This document shows, in pieces, positions 5,989 through 11,609 of a stretch of DNA of 11,609 nt (positions within the stretch are counted from its first letter, which is position 1; the number at the start of each line of letters is the position of its first letter). A model generated the notes under the pieces. The model made no database searches, had not been told where the DNA came from, and was given only the letters and a program-made list of their open reading frames with translations. Origin of the DNA: an uncultured Desulfurobacterium sp. GTDB taxonomy: Bacteria; Aquificota; Aquificia; Desulfurobacteriales; Desulfurobacteriaceae. A program made the translations under genes and the position numbers. Where the stretch lies: assembly GCA_913055135.1 (NCBI GenBank), contig CAJXJV010000022.1, positions 1-11,609 of the forward strand, written 5' to 3'.

Positions 5989-7194
5989 ATGATAATCAGA
6001 AAATTGGATAATGGTGCCACCTGTTCTATTAGAGAAAGAAACGATCTTAATTCTGTAACTGTTAGCGTCTGGATAAGGGCAGGAGCAGCTTACGAAGATG
6101 ATAGGACAAGAGGAATTGCCCACTTCTTAGAACACATGATGTTCAACGGAACAGAGAACTACCCTCCCGGTTATATTGATAGGGAAGTTGAATTCCTGGG
6201 GGGTGAGATAAACGCTGCAACTTCTTACGATTTCACCTACTACTACGTAAACCTTCCTTACGAACATGGAGAAAGGGCTGTTGAACTGCTCTCAGAACTC
6301 GTCCTACACCCTCTCTTCACCGAAGAAATGGTTGAAAAAGAAAGACCGATAGTCCTTGAGGAGATAGCAAGAAGTAAAGACAATCCACAGGAAGTATTTA
6401 TAGAAACCTTCATGGAAAAGCTTTACAGGAAAGCCCCCTACAGGTATCCAATTTTAGGTTTTGAAGAGACCGTTAGTACGTTCACAGCTGAAGATGTTAA
6501 GGGCTTTTATGAGAAGTTCTACACTCCAGATAGGATAACCGTTTCAATTGCAGGAAAAGTAAATACTGAAGCAATGTTTGAATTAGTTGAGGAGAAGTTT
6601 GGAACGTTTGAGAGGAGCTCTAAGGTTGATGAACCGGAAGTTGAGGAAGCAATAACTCCAGCAGAAAAGTTTGAAGTCAAGCACCCTGCAGTTGCTGTTC
6701 CAAACCTCATCTTCGGCTGGAGATTGCCACCGTGCAGCAGAGAAGACGTCTATTTCGAAATACTTGATTCCCTTCTCTCTTCTGGAAGGAGTAGTATTCT
6801 TTATCAGAGGTTAAGAGAGACCGGAATAGCCTACGCGGCATATTCAAACTATCAGAATCTCCTCTTTGGCTCAAACTTCTTCATAGCAGTAATAACCGAC
6901 AGGCTCAAAGAGAGCGAAAAAGCTGTTAGAGAGGTAGTGGAAGAAGTCGTTTCGATTTCTGAAGAAGAGTTTGAGTTTGCTAAAGCAAAACTCCTTAAAG
7001 GAGAGATATTTGGCAGAGAGAGTGGCGAGGCAGAGGCTGACGCCATAGGTTATGCTCTGACGGTCATGAGAGATCCAGACTACTACAGAAAGTTTTTTGA
7101 AGATCTAAAAAAAGCCAACTTTAAAACATTTAGAGAAAGAATCTCTTTCCTCTTGGAAGAGCCTCTCATTGGAGTTTTGAGACCAGTTTTTTAA
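5989..7194 (+). CDS. M16 family zinc metallopeptidase (pitrilysin/processing-peptidase type)
   Basis: A 401-residue protein with the inverted zinc motif H45-F-L-E48-H49: His45 and His49 bind zinc and Glu48 is the base. E125 in VLEEIARSKDNP lies at the expected 74-76-residue spacing as the third zinc ligand. The C-terminal half holds the second M16 fold, with the segment GRSSILYQRLRETG that helps form the substrate chamber. At about 400 residues it is the half-size M16B type, which normally acts as a dimer of two such subunits; in several bacteria the partner is an adjacent paralogue, but none is adjacent here. No signal peptide is evident, so it is probably cytoplasmic. The ATG has no clear Shine-Dalgarno, only an A-rich stretch. 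Its 3' end overlaps the convergent ADP-ribosylglycohydrolase-like gene by 29 bases. The substrate is unknown. Confidence 0.92.
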   Translation: MIIRKLDNGATCSIRERNDLNSVTVSVWIRAGAAYEDDRTRGIAHFLEHMMFNGTENYPPGYIDREVEFLGGEINAATSYDFTYYYVNLPYEHGERAVELLSELVLHPLFTEEMVEKERPIVLEEIARSKDNPQEVFIETFMEKLYRKAPYRYPILGFEETVSTFTAEDVKGFYEKFYTPDRITVSIAGKVNTEAMFELVEEKFGTFERSSKVDEPEVEEAITPAEKFEVKHPAVAVPNLIFGWRLPPCSREDVYFEILDSLLSSGRSSILYQRLRETGIAYAAYSNYQNLLFGSNFFIAVITDRLKESEKAVREVVEEVVSISEEEFEFAKAKLLKGEIFGRESGEAEADAIGYALTVMRDPDYYRKFFEDLKKANFKTFRERISFLLEEPLIGVLRPVF

Positions 7195-8131
7195 CCACAA
7201 GATCAAAATAACTGCTGTCTTCTAAGGACTCTATCCAGTCCTGAGGAATGGCTGAAACTCCGAGATAACCTCCAACAATCCCGCCTGTGATGAACGCAAT
7301 TGCGTCTGTATCGCCACCGAAATCTCCATAGGAGTTAACAGCTTTAAGGATGGCGTTTCTAAAATTCCTGCTGTTTTCCATAGCCAGAAAGAGTGCTATT
7401 GAAAAGCTCTCAGGAGCAAAACTTCCGTTTCCAAGAAGCAGTATCAGGTCATCAATGGAGTCGATTTCCTTTAATATTGCCTGCGAAACCATATCGAGAT
7501 AAGCTCTAACCATTTCCGTCTGGGCAAAGCTTTTCAGGATTTCAATAAATCCGAGCCTGTCCTCTTTTGTGGCAAAAATTACCCTTCCACCAATCACTTC
7601 AGACACCGCAACTGCCAGAACCCCTGCCGTATCGAGGAGGGCTTCATCATCGTGGGTTATTGAAGCTATTCTTACCCCATCCTCGTAGGCGTCGTAACTG
7701 CTGTCCCATCTGAAAATCCCTGCTGCAAAGGCTGGAATTGCTCCATCAATATCGGCACTCTTTACCCTTGCCTCAGTTGGATCTGCTCCACCGGCATAGG
7801 CAAGAGCTGCGTTAACATGGGAACCTGCAGGATACCTGTGGGACTTTTCATCTTTTACCCACTCAATTAACCTCTCTATGTAGAGCTCCTCGTCGAAAAT
7901 TCCCTTTTCAGCATAGACCTCAAGAGCAGTGAGAAATATCTGGGTTTCGTGGGAATACTGACCTTTTTTAAGGAAAGGACAGACAGAAAGATGTGATGGC
8001 TCTGCAAACCCTATGATTGGTCCCCCATAGGCTTTCTTCACAGTCTCTCTGTCCATCTCTTCAACAAGAGTTCCCAGAGCGTCTCCAATTGCAGCACCAA
8101 GAACGGCACCTTTTATCTTTTCGTAAAGCAT
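7166..8131 (-). CDS. ADP-ribosylglycohydrolase (DraG/ARH) family protein with altered metal-site motifs
   Basis: A 321-residue protein with the family framework: GAVLGAAIGDALG at 8-20, a mid-protein THDDEALLDTAG helix, and near the C-terminus FGGDTDAIAFITGGIVGGYLG. Typical members remove ADP-ribose from proteins or small molecules using two Mg ions. These are held by a T/S-D-D-T motif near the N-terminus and a D-x-D-T motif near the C-terminus. Here the first reads S60-H61-E62-T63, and the second D274-T-D276-A277, with Ala for the usual Thr ligand. Activity or metal preference may therefore differ. The start chosen is ATG at 8131, nine bases after GGGAG; a TTG six bases upstream (8137) would leave only three bases after that site. 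No DraT-type transferase is visible nearby. The target is unknown, and it is transcribed divergently from metG. Confidence 0.85.
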   Translation of the reverse strand: MLYEKIKGAVLGAAIGDALGTLVEEMDRETVKKAYGGPIIGFAEPSHLSVCPFLKKGQYSHETQIFLTALEVYAEKGIFDEELYIERLIEWVKDEKSHRYPAGSHVNAALAYAGGADPTEARVKSADIDGAIPAFAAGIFRWDSSYDAYEDGVRIASITHDDEALLDTAGVLAVAVSEVIGGRVIFATKEDRLGFIEILKSFAQTEMVRAYLDMVSQAILKEIDSIDDLILLLGNGSFAPESFSIALFLAMENSRNFRNAILKAVNSYGDFGGDTDAIAFITGGIVGGYLGVSAIPQDWIESLEDSSYFDLVVKKLVSKLQ

Positions 8132-8152
8132 TTTCAAATTCTCCCGGATGAA

Positions 8153-8190
8153 TTAGGATTTTGATGACTGAGAATTATAATTATAGAATC
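8153..8190 (+). promoter_or_regulatory. AT-rich divergent promoter region between the ARH-like gene and metG
   Basis: On the + strand TATAAT (8176-8181) has TTAGGA 17 bases upstream (8153-8158). Alternatively TTGATG (8161-8166) pairs with TAGAAT (8184-8189) at a 17-base spacing. Either would start metG transcription about 20-27 bases before its start codon. On the minus strand two further TATAAT boxes (8179-8174 and 8185-8180) overlap the same bases, so the two directions may compete for polymerase. Assigned by eye; the exact hexamers are uncertain. Confidence 0.45.
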
Positions 8191-8214
8191 ATAATCCAGA
8201 ATGGAGGTTTGAAA

Positions 8215-9792
8215 TTGGAAAAGTTCTACGTTACAACACCGATTTACTACGTCAACGATAAGCCACACTTAGGGCATGCATATACAACAACTGCTGCAGA
8301 TATCATTGCAAGGTTTAACAAATTCTTAGGAAGGGATGTTTTCTTCTTAACGGGGACAGATGAACACGGACAGAAGATTCAGCAGGCTGCCGAAAAGAGA
8401 GGAATGACTCCAAAGGAGTTTGTGGATGCTCTTGTCCCGAAGTTTAAGGAACTCTGGGAGAAGCTCAACATTTCCTATGACCACTTTATAAGGACAACAG
8501 ACCCTGAACACATAAAAGCTGTTCAATACATCTTCAAGAAATGTTACGAAAACGGAGATATTTATCTCGGAGAGTATGAAGGCTGGTACTGTATCCCTTG
8601 TGAAACCTACTACACAGAAAAGGATCTTCTTGAGGGTAAACTCTGTCCAATGTGTAAAAGGGAAGTCGTAAGAGTAAAAGAGGAGAGTTATTTCTTCAGG
8701 CTCAGCAAGTATCAGGACAAACTCCTGGAACTCTACGAAAAGAATCCGGATTTCATAGCTCCCGACTTTAGAAGAAACGAAATCGTTAACTTTGTGAAAC
8801 AGGGACTTAAAGACCTCTCTATTAGCCGAACAAGTTTTACATGGGGAATTCCTGTTCCGATTAACGAAAAACACGTCATTTATGTCTGGTTTGATGCCCT
8901 TACAAACTATCTGACGGCAGTTGGTTATCCAGAGGATACAGAGAGATTAAATCACTACTGGCCTGCAGATCTTCATCTCGTTGGAAAGGACATTCTCAGA
9001 TTCCACACAGTCTATTGGCCGGCTTTCTTAATGTCTGCCGGTCTTGAAGTTCCGAAGAGGGTATTTGCCCATGGCTGGTGGACTGTCAACGGCGAGAAGA
9101 TGAGTAAATCCAAAGGAAACGTTGTTGATCCGTTTGAACTTGTTGAGAAGTTTGGCGTTGATCAGGTAAGGTTTTTCCTCTTCAGAGAGGTTTCATTTGG
9201 ACTTGATGGAGACTTTACCTATGAAAAGCTTGTTGCAAGGATAAACGGAGAACTGGCAAACGATTTAGGAAACCTCTTTAATAGAACTCTTTCAATGCTC
9301 AAGAAGTACAGAAGTAGTATTGTGCCGGAACCAAAAGGCGTTGAAGATGAATTGGACGTTAAACTGAAAAACAAAGCCATTGCGACTGTTTCAAAGCTAA
9401 AGGAGCTCATACCAGAAGCAGAACTCACAAAAGCTCTCGATGAAATCTGGCAGTTTGTCTCTTTTGTAAACTTCTACATTGACAGAAGAGCTCCCTGGTC
9501 GCTGAACAAAGAAGGAAAAGAAGAGCTCGATAGAGTTCTCTACAACATGGTTGAAGCATTAAGGTTCATAACCGCTTTTGTATATCCTTACATGCCTTCT
9601 TCTGCTGAAAAGATGGCTGAGATGTTAAAACTCGAGAAAAGGGCTGAAGAGTTGAGGATTTCAGAATTTGAAGAGTGGGGTGGAATAAAGCCAGGAACAG
9701 AGTTAGAGAAGGGTGGTATTCTCTTCCCAAGGGTTGAGTACAATCCAAAGACTGGAGAGGTCTCAATAGCCAGGACAAAGAAAAGTAAATAG
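8215..9792 (+). CDS. metG: Methionyl-tRNA synthetase, lacking the C-terminal tRNA-binding domain
   Basis: A 525-residue class I aminoacyl-tRNA synthetase that charges initiator and elongator tRNA-Met. The Rossmann catalytic domain begins KFYVTTPIYYVNDKPHLGH, with H18-L-G-H21 as the HIGH motif. The zinc knuckle in the connective domain has C126-x2-C129 and C144-x2-C147. The KMSKS loop is K295-M-S-K-S299 in GEKMSKSKGNVVDP. A helical anticodon-binding domain follows, with the FYIDRRAPWSLNK segment. The protein ends soon after, at SIARTKKSK, so the OB-fold dimerisation domain found at the C-terminus of E. coli and Bacillus MetRS is absent. Aquifex is known to encode that part as a separate subunit. 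The start chosen is TTG at 8215, seven bases after GGAGG (8203-8207). A longer frame reaching back to 8161 would place that site inside the coding region and add unrelated residues. Confidence 0.95.
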   Translation: MEKFYVTTPIYYVNDKPHLGHAYTTTAADIIARFNKFLGRDVFFLTGTDEHGQKIQQAAEKRGMTPKEFVDALVPKFKELWEKLNISYDHFIRTTDPEHIKAVQYIFKKCYENGDIYLGEYEGWYCIPCETYYTEKDLLEGKLCPMCKREVVRVKEESYFFRLSKYQDKLLELYEKNPDFIAPDFRRNEIVNFVKQGLKDLSISRTSFTWGIPVPINEKHVIYVWFDALTNYLTAVGYPEDTERLNHYWPADLHLVGKDILRFHTVYWPAFLMSAGLEVPKRVFAHGWWTVNGEKMSKSKGNVVDPFELVEKFGVDQVRFFLFREVSFGLDGDFTYEKLVARINGELANDLGNLFNRTLSMLKKYRSSIVPEPKGVEDELDVKLKNKAIATVSKLKELIPEAELTKALDEIWQFVSFVNFYIDRRAPWSLNKEGKEELDRVLYNMVEALRFITAFVYPYMPSSAEKMAEMLKLEKRAEELRISEFEEWGGIKPGTELEKGGILFPRVEYNPKTGEVSIARTKKSK

Positions 9793-9805
9793 AAAACGGA
9801 AAAAG

Positions 9806-10138
9806 ATGAAAACTTTTCATCATCTCTACTTTTTACAGGACGAAATTCTTTCTGCATTATCAGAGTTTGCGAAAAAGAATGACTTTCCTTTTGTCCTGAC
9901 TGGAGGAACTGCTCTTGTGCGGTTTCTCCTTAAAAGTTCTTACAGAGTCTCTTACGACCTTGATTTCTTCTCGGTAAGAAATATCTCGGATAAAGAAGTT
10001 CAAGAAGTAATTTCTTTTCTATCACAACGGTTTGATGTAAGGTTTAATGTATTAAACCGTTACCTGATTTCGTCTTTGATGACTTTTGTAAAGTGTGGAG
10101 ACAAAACTTTCCAACGAAGATTGACCCTGACTACATAA
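9806..10138 (+). CDS. N-terminal part of a nucleotidyltransferase-fold protein (AbiEii/AbiGii-like), probably frame-disrupted
   Basis: The 110-residue frame begins MKTFHHLYFLQDEILSAL. It contains FVLTGGTALVRFLL (residues 30-43) and then RVSYDLDFFS (about 47-56). The GGTAL and R-x-S-x-D-L-D-F motifs are the nucleotide- and metal-binding core of the AbiEii/AbiGii-type nucleotidyltransferase family, whose members include toxins of type IV toxin-antitoxin systems. The family is usually 200-300 residues, so only the front half is present. After about residue 83 the frame (SSLMTFVKCGDKTFQ) stops looking like the family, while the next reading frame becomes protein-like from about 10051, suggesting a frameshift or deletion at 10041-10060. 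It begins 13 bases after metG with a weak ribosome site. A 17-bp palindrome covers its start codon. It is probably a remnant or a decaying toxin-like gene, and activity is doubtful. Confidence 0.62.
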   Translation: MKTFHHLYFLQDEILSALSEFAKKNDFPFVLTGGTALVRFLLKSSYRVSYDLDFFSVRNISDKEVQEVISFLSQRFDVRFNVLNRYLISSLMTFVKCGDKTFQRRLTLTT

Positions 10139-10293
10139 GGAAAACCTTGAGAAGATTATTTCTTGACATTGGATATAGAAAAGAAGAAGTTGCATCAGTA
10201 TTAGAAGAGATTTACTTTTCAAATAGGACTGTTGAGGAAATAGAAAGATGGTTATTAATCCAGCAGGAGAAAATAAGAGTAAAAGGGAATTAG
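10093..10293 (+). pseudogene. Downstream reading-frame fragment of the nucleotidyltransferase-like gene
   Basis: This frame is open from about 10048, just after a TAA at 10045-10047, to the TAA at 10291-10293. It reads PLPDFVFDDFCKVWRQNF and then a Lys/Glu-rich helical stretch (DPDYIRKTLRRLF, then EEVASVLEEIYFSNRTVEE). The first available start is the GTG at 10093, with no Shine-Dalgarno, giving 66 residues. Because the coding-like sequence starts before that codon and continues where the upstream frame loses quality, I read it as the tail of the same ancestral gene, displaced by one frame. I cannot place it in a domain family. It could alternatively be a small gene of its own, or reached by -1 frameshifting. 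Confidence 0.45.
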
Positions 10294-10562
10294 AATTTAA
10301 ATCCATAGCTGTTAGTTACTTGTGGGACTTTCCTGAACTTGTGGAGAATCCTCAAAGAATAATGGATGCTGTGAAAAGGTACAAAGAATGTAAGATGCTT
10401 CCTTTAGATAATGTCATTATAAGGGTTCTCAAAAGAAGACTGTCTCAAACACGAGAAGGAAGAGAAATATACGTAAAGCTGTTTAATGAAACTCCTCCTG
10501 AGTATAGAAGCTGGTTTATTCCTCCTGATAAACTTGTTGAAATGTTAGCTAAAGATGGATAG
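10248..10562 (+). CDS. Uncharacterised 104-residue protein between the toxin-like remnant and the Uma2 gene
   Basis: I do not recognise the family. The protein is soluble and charged. It is probably mostly helical in the front two thirds (FKSIAVSYLWDFPELVENP, then RIMDAVKRYKECK and NVIIRVLKRRLSQTREG), with a conserved-looking end, PPEYRSWFIPPDKLVEMLAK. No membrane segment, signal peptide or metal-binding motif is evident. The ATG at 10248 follows GAGG with ten bases between. Its 5' end overlaps the preceding frame by 46 bases and its stop overlaps the Uma2-family start at 10555 by eight bases, so the three are probably co-transcribed. The position beside an AbiEii-like gene suggests a possible partner role, but nothing in the sequence demonstrates one. 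Confidence 0.6.
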   Translation: MVINPAGENKSKRELEFKSIAVSYLWDFPELVENPQRIMDAVKRYKECKMLPLDNVIIRVLKRRLSQTREGREIYVKLFNETPPEYRSWFIPPDKLVEMLAKDG

Positions 10563-11136
10563 AAGAAAGGTTCCGAAGAATCTTATCTATGAAATGGTTA
10601 ACAGTAAGCCTATCTACTACCGGAACTACAAAAAGGTTCTTAAGGGAGAACTTCCACCGGAAGCAGTTGTGGGTTCGGGATATGTGCAGTGGAAACTTAT
10701 TTCCATAATACTTCAAGCTCTTTTTCGAAGTCTTGATATGAACAGGTATGAAATAGCTACAAACGAAGCGGGATTCCTCCTTGCTCCTGGAACTTACAGG
10801 GCACTTGACATAGCCATTTTTGAAAAGGAAAAGCTAAGGGAGTATGAAGAAAAGAATTACGCCGGTTACGTTAAAGTTCCTCCGGAGGTTATTATTGAAG
10901 TAGATACAAAAGCAGACCTTTCTAATTTTGAAAACGACACTTTCTCGTACGTAAAAGAAAAAGTTGAAGACCTATTAAATGCAGGCGTCAAAAAGATTAT
11001 CTGGTTCTTTACCGGCAGTCGGCAGGTTCTCATAGCTAAAAAAGAGGAAAGGGACTGGATACTTTCTGACTGGAACAAAGACGTTGAGATAATTAACGGT
11101 ATAGTTGTGAATGTCAGCCATCTGTTAGACAAGTAA
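10555..11136 (+). CDS. Uma2/DUF820 family PD-(D/E)XK nuclease-like protein
   Basis: A 193-residue protein with the DUF820 pattern. D85 in TYRALDIAIF is followed by the second strand PPEVIIEVDTKAD, in which E115, D117 and K119 make the acidic and lysine part of a PD-(D/E)XK-type site. A helix follows (DTFSYVKEKVEDLLNAGVKK), then the strand IIWFFTGSRQVLIA, matching the K-x-x-x-Y-L-x-x-G-V and W-x-x-D segments of the family. Members are widespread in cyanobacteria and thermophiles and are annotated as endonuclease-like; the biological role is mostly unknown. The gene overlaps the 104-residue gene by eight bases (ATG inside the previous stop region), implying coupled translation. The ribosome site is weak. 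The catalytic-type residues appear intact, unlike the disrupted gene upstream. Confidence 0.78.
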   Translation: MDRRKVPKNLIYEMVNSKPIYYRNYKKVLKGELPPEAVVGSGYVQWKLISIILQALFRSLDMNRYEIATNEAGFLLAPGTYRALDIAIFEKEKLREYEEKNYAGYVKVPPEVIIEVDTKADLSNFENDTFSYVKEKVEDLLNAGVKKIIWFFTGSRQVLIAKKEERDWILSDWNKDVEIINGIVVNVSHLLDK

Positions 11137-11196
11137 CTGACTTCGAAAATTTGTTAAATGTCCTCTCTCGTGAGATTCTTTACGGTCTAATTCTTA

Positions 11197-11224
11197 ATTT
11201 CTAATTTTAGAAATAAGCTATAAT
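11197..11224 (+). promoter_or_regulatory. Promoter -10 box with an 18-bp palindrome immediately upstream (candidate operator)
   Basis: TATAAT at 11219-11224 is a perfect -10 box, about 30 bases before the ATG at 11256. Directly upstream, 11197-11214 is a perfect inverted repeat, ATTTCTAATTTTAGAAAT (8-bp arms, 2-bp centre). It falls in the spacer between -35 and -10, where a bound repressor would block polymerase. No good -35 hexamer is visible. The regulator is unknown. Confidence 0.45.
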
Positions 11225-11255
11225 AATATTACTATCTAAGGAAGAGGAGGGAGTA

Positions 11256-11540
11256 ATGGAAATGGCTATCATTGGTAGTTTAGTTATAGTATTAGTGTTG
11301 TTAATTGCTATTCTAATTCTAATTTTCCTGAAATTTGGAAAAGTTGATCAAAGGATAGAATCCTTGCATTCCAAAAACGAAGACATTCTTAGAGAACTAA
11401 AGCAATTAGAATCTTACTTATCCAATGAGCTTAAAGCAGTAGAAGAAGGTATAAATGATATCATTGAAGAATTAAAGGTATCTATCTCTCAAATGAGTGT
11501 GTTTGAAAAATCACTACAACAAACACAGCACATAGATTAA
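11256..11540 (+). CDS. Small membrane-anchored coiled-coil protein
   Basis: A 94-residue protein with an almost immediate hydrophobic segment (about residues 3-26, rich in Ile, Leu and Val). A long amphipathic helix or coiled coil follows, from about 30 to 85 (KVDQRIESLHSKNEDILREL and onward). The N-terminus is short and uncharged except for one Glu, so the coiled coil could face either side; the basic KFGK directly after the membrane helix favours the cytoplasm. The start ATG follows a strong GGAGG site in GAGGAGGGAGTA. It resembles many small DUF-type bitopic proteins, but no specific family is recognised. The TAA at 11538-11540 is followed in frame by 16 Gln/Thr/Glu-rich codons to a TAG at 11589-11591, similar in composition to the last residues before the stop (QQTQ). 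An ancestral longer protein is therefore possible. Confidence 0.72.
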   Translation: MEMAIIGSLVIVLVLLIAILILIFLKFGKVDQRIESLHSKNEDILRELKQLESYLSNELKAVEEGINDIIEELKVSISQMSVFEKSLQQTQHID

Positions 11541-11609
11541 ACAGAACAAACTTCGCAAGAACAAACAACACAGCAATATGAAAACTCTTAGTCCTCTCAT
11601 AACTACCAA

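Noticed and set aside
8161..8214. 5' extension of metG to 8161
   Set aside because: It would run through the promoter and the GGAGG site and adds 18 residues not typical of MetRS; TTG at 8215 is correctly spaced.
8347..8874. A 175-residue minus-strand open frame inside metG
   Set aside because: It is antisense to the catalytic and zinc domains of MetRS, and its composition is that of a shadow frame.
11161..11180. TCTC-TCGT-GAGA followed by TTCTTT as a terminator after the Uma2-like gene
   Set aside because: A four-base stem is too weak to call.

Overview
This window reads like the chromosome of a thermophilic, non-model bacterium, most likely an Aquificota member of the Desulfurobacteriaceae type. 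That placement is an inference. It rests on the Lys/Glu-rich proteins, the tightly packed genes, a methionyl-tRNA synthetase lacking the C-terminal tRNA-binding domain (reminiscent of the split Aquifex enzyme), and the unusual mixture of genes in the main operon. Nothing in the sequence names the species.

Layout. (1) 1-309 is the 3' end of purF (+). A tRNA-Arg(CCG) gene on the minus strand (310-386) abuts it tail to tail with no intervening base. (2) 435-5940 is a compact + strand run: an FtsL-like small divisome protein, a class B penicillin-binding protein (FtsI type), thrS, infC, rpmI and rplT. Gaps run from a 4-nt overlap to about 60 nt. infC uses an AUU start codon behind a strong Shine-Dalgarno, and a structured hairpin lies between rpmI and rplT. 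A GC-rich hairpin with a short T run follows rplT. (3) An M16 zinc peptidase (5989-7194, +) converges on, and overlaps by 29 bp, an ADP-ribosylglycohydrolase-like gene (7166-8131, -) with altered metal-binding motifs. (4) A short AT-rich divergent promoter region precedes metG (8215-9792, +), which starts at TTG. (5) 9806-11136 is a small accessory cluster: a frame-disrupted nucleotidyltransferase (AbiEii/AbiGii-like), an unrecognised 104-aa protein, and a Uma2/DUF820 PD-(D/E)XK nuclease-like protein, with overlapping reading frames. (6) 11256-11540 encodes a small membrane-anchored coiled-coil protein behind its own promoter. Its stop codon is followed by an in-frame Gln/Thr-rich extension.

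How the genes fit together. Regions 2 and 4 are housekeeping: peptidoglycan synthesis at the septum joined to the translation genes thrS-infC-rpmI-rplT, then metG. Two classical translational feedback points are visible in sequence: the infC AUU start and the rpmI/rplT leader hairpin as a candidate L20 operator. The region after metG looks accessory and partly decayed. No rRNA, CRISPR array, insertion sequence or replication origin was seen. No gene-free stretch exceeds 300 bases; the longest is 11137-11255, which carries a promoter with an embedded palindrome.
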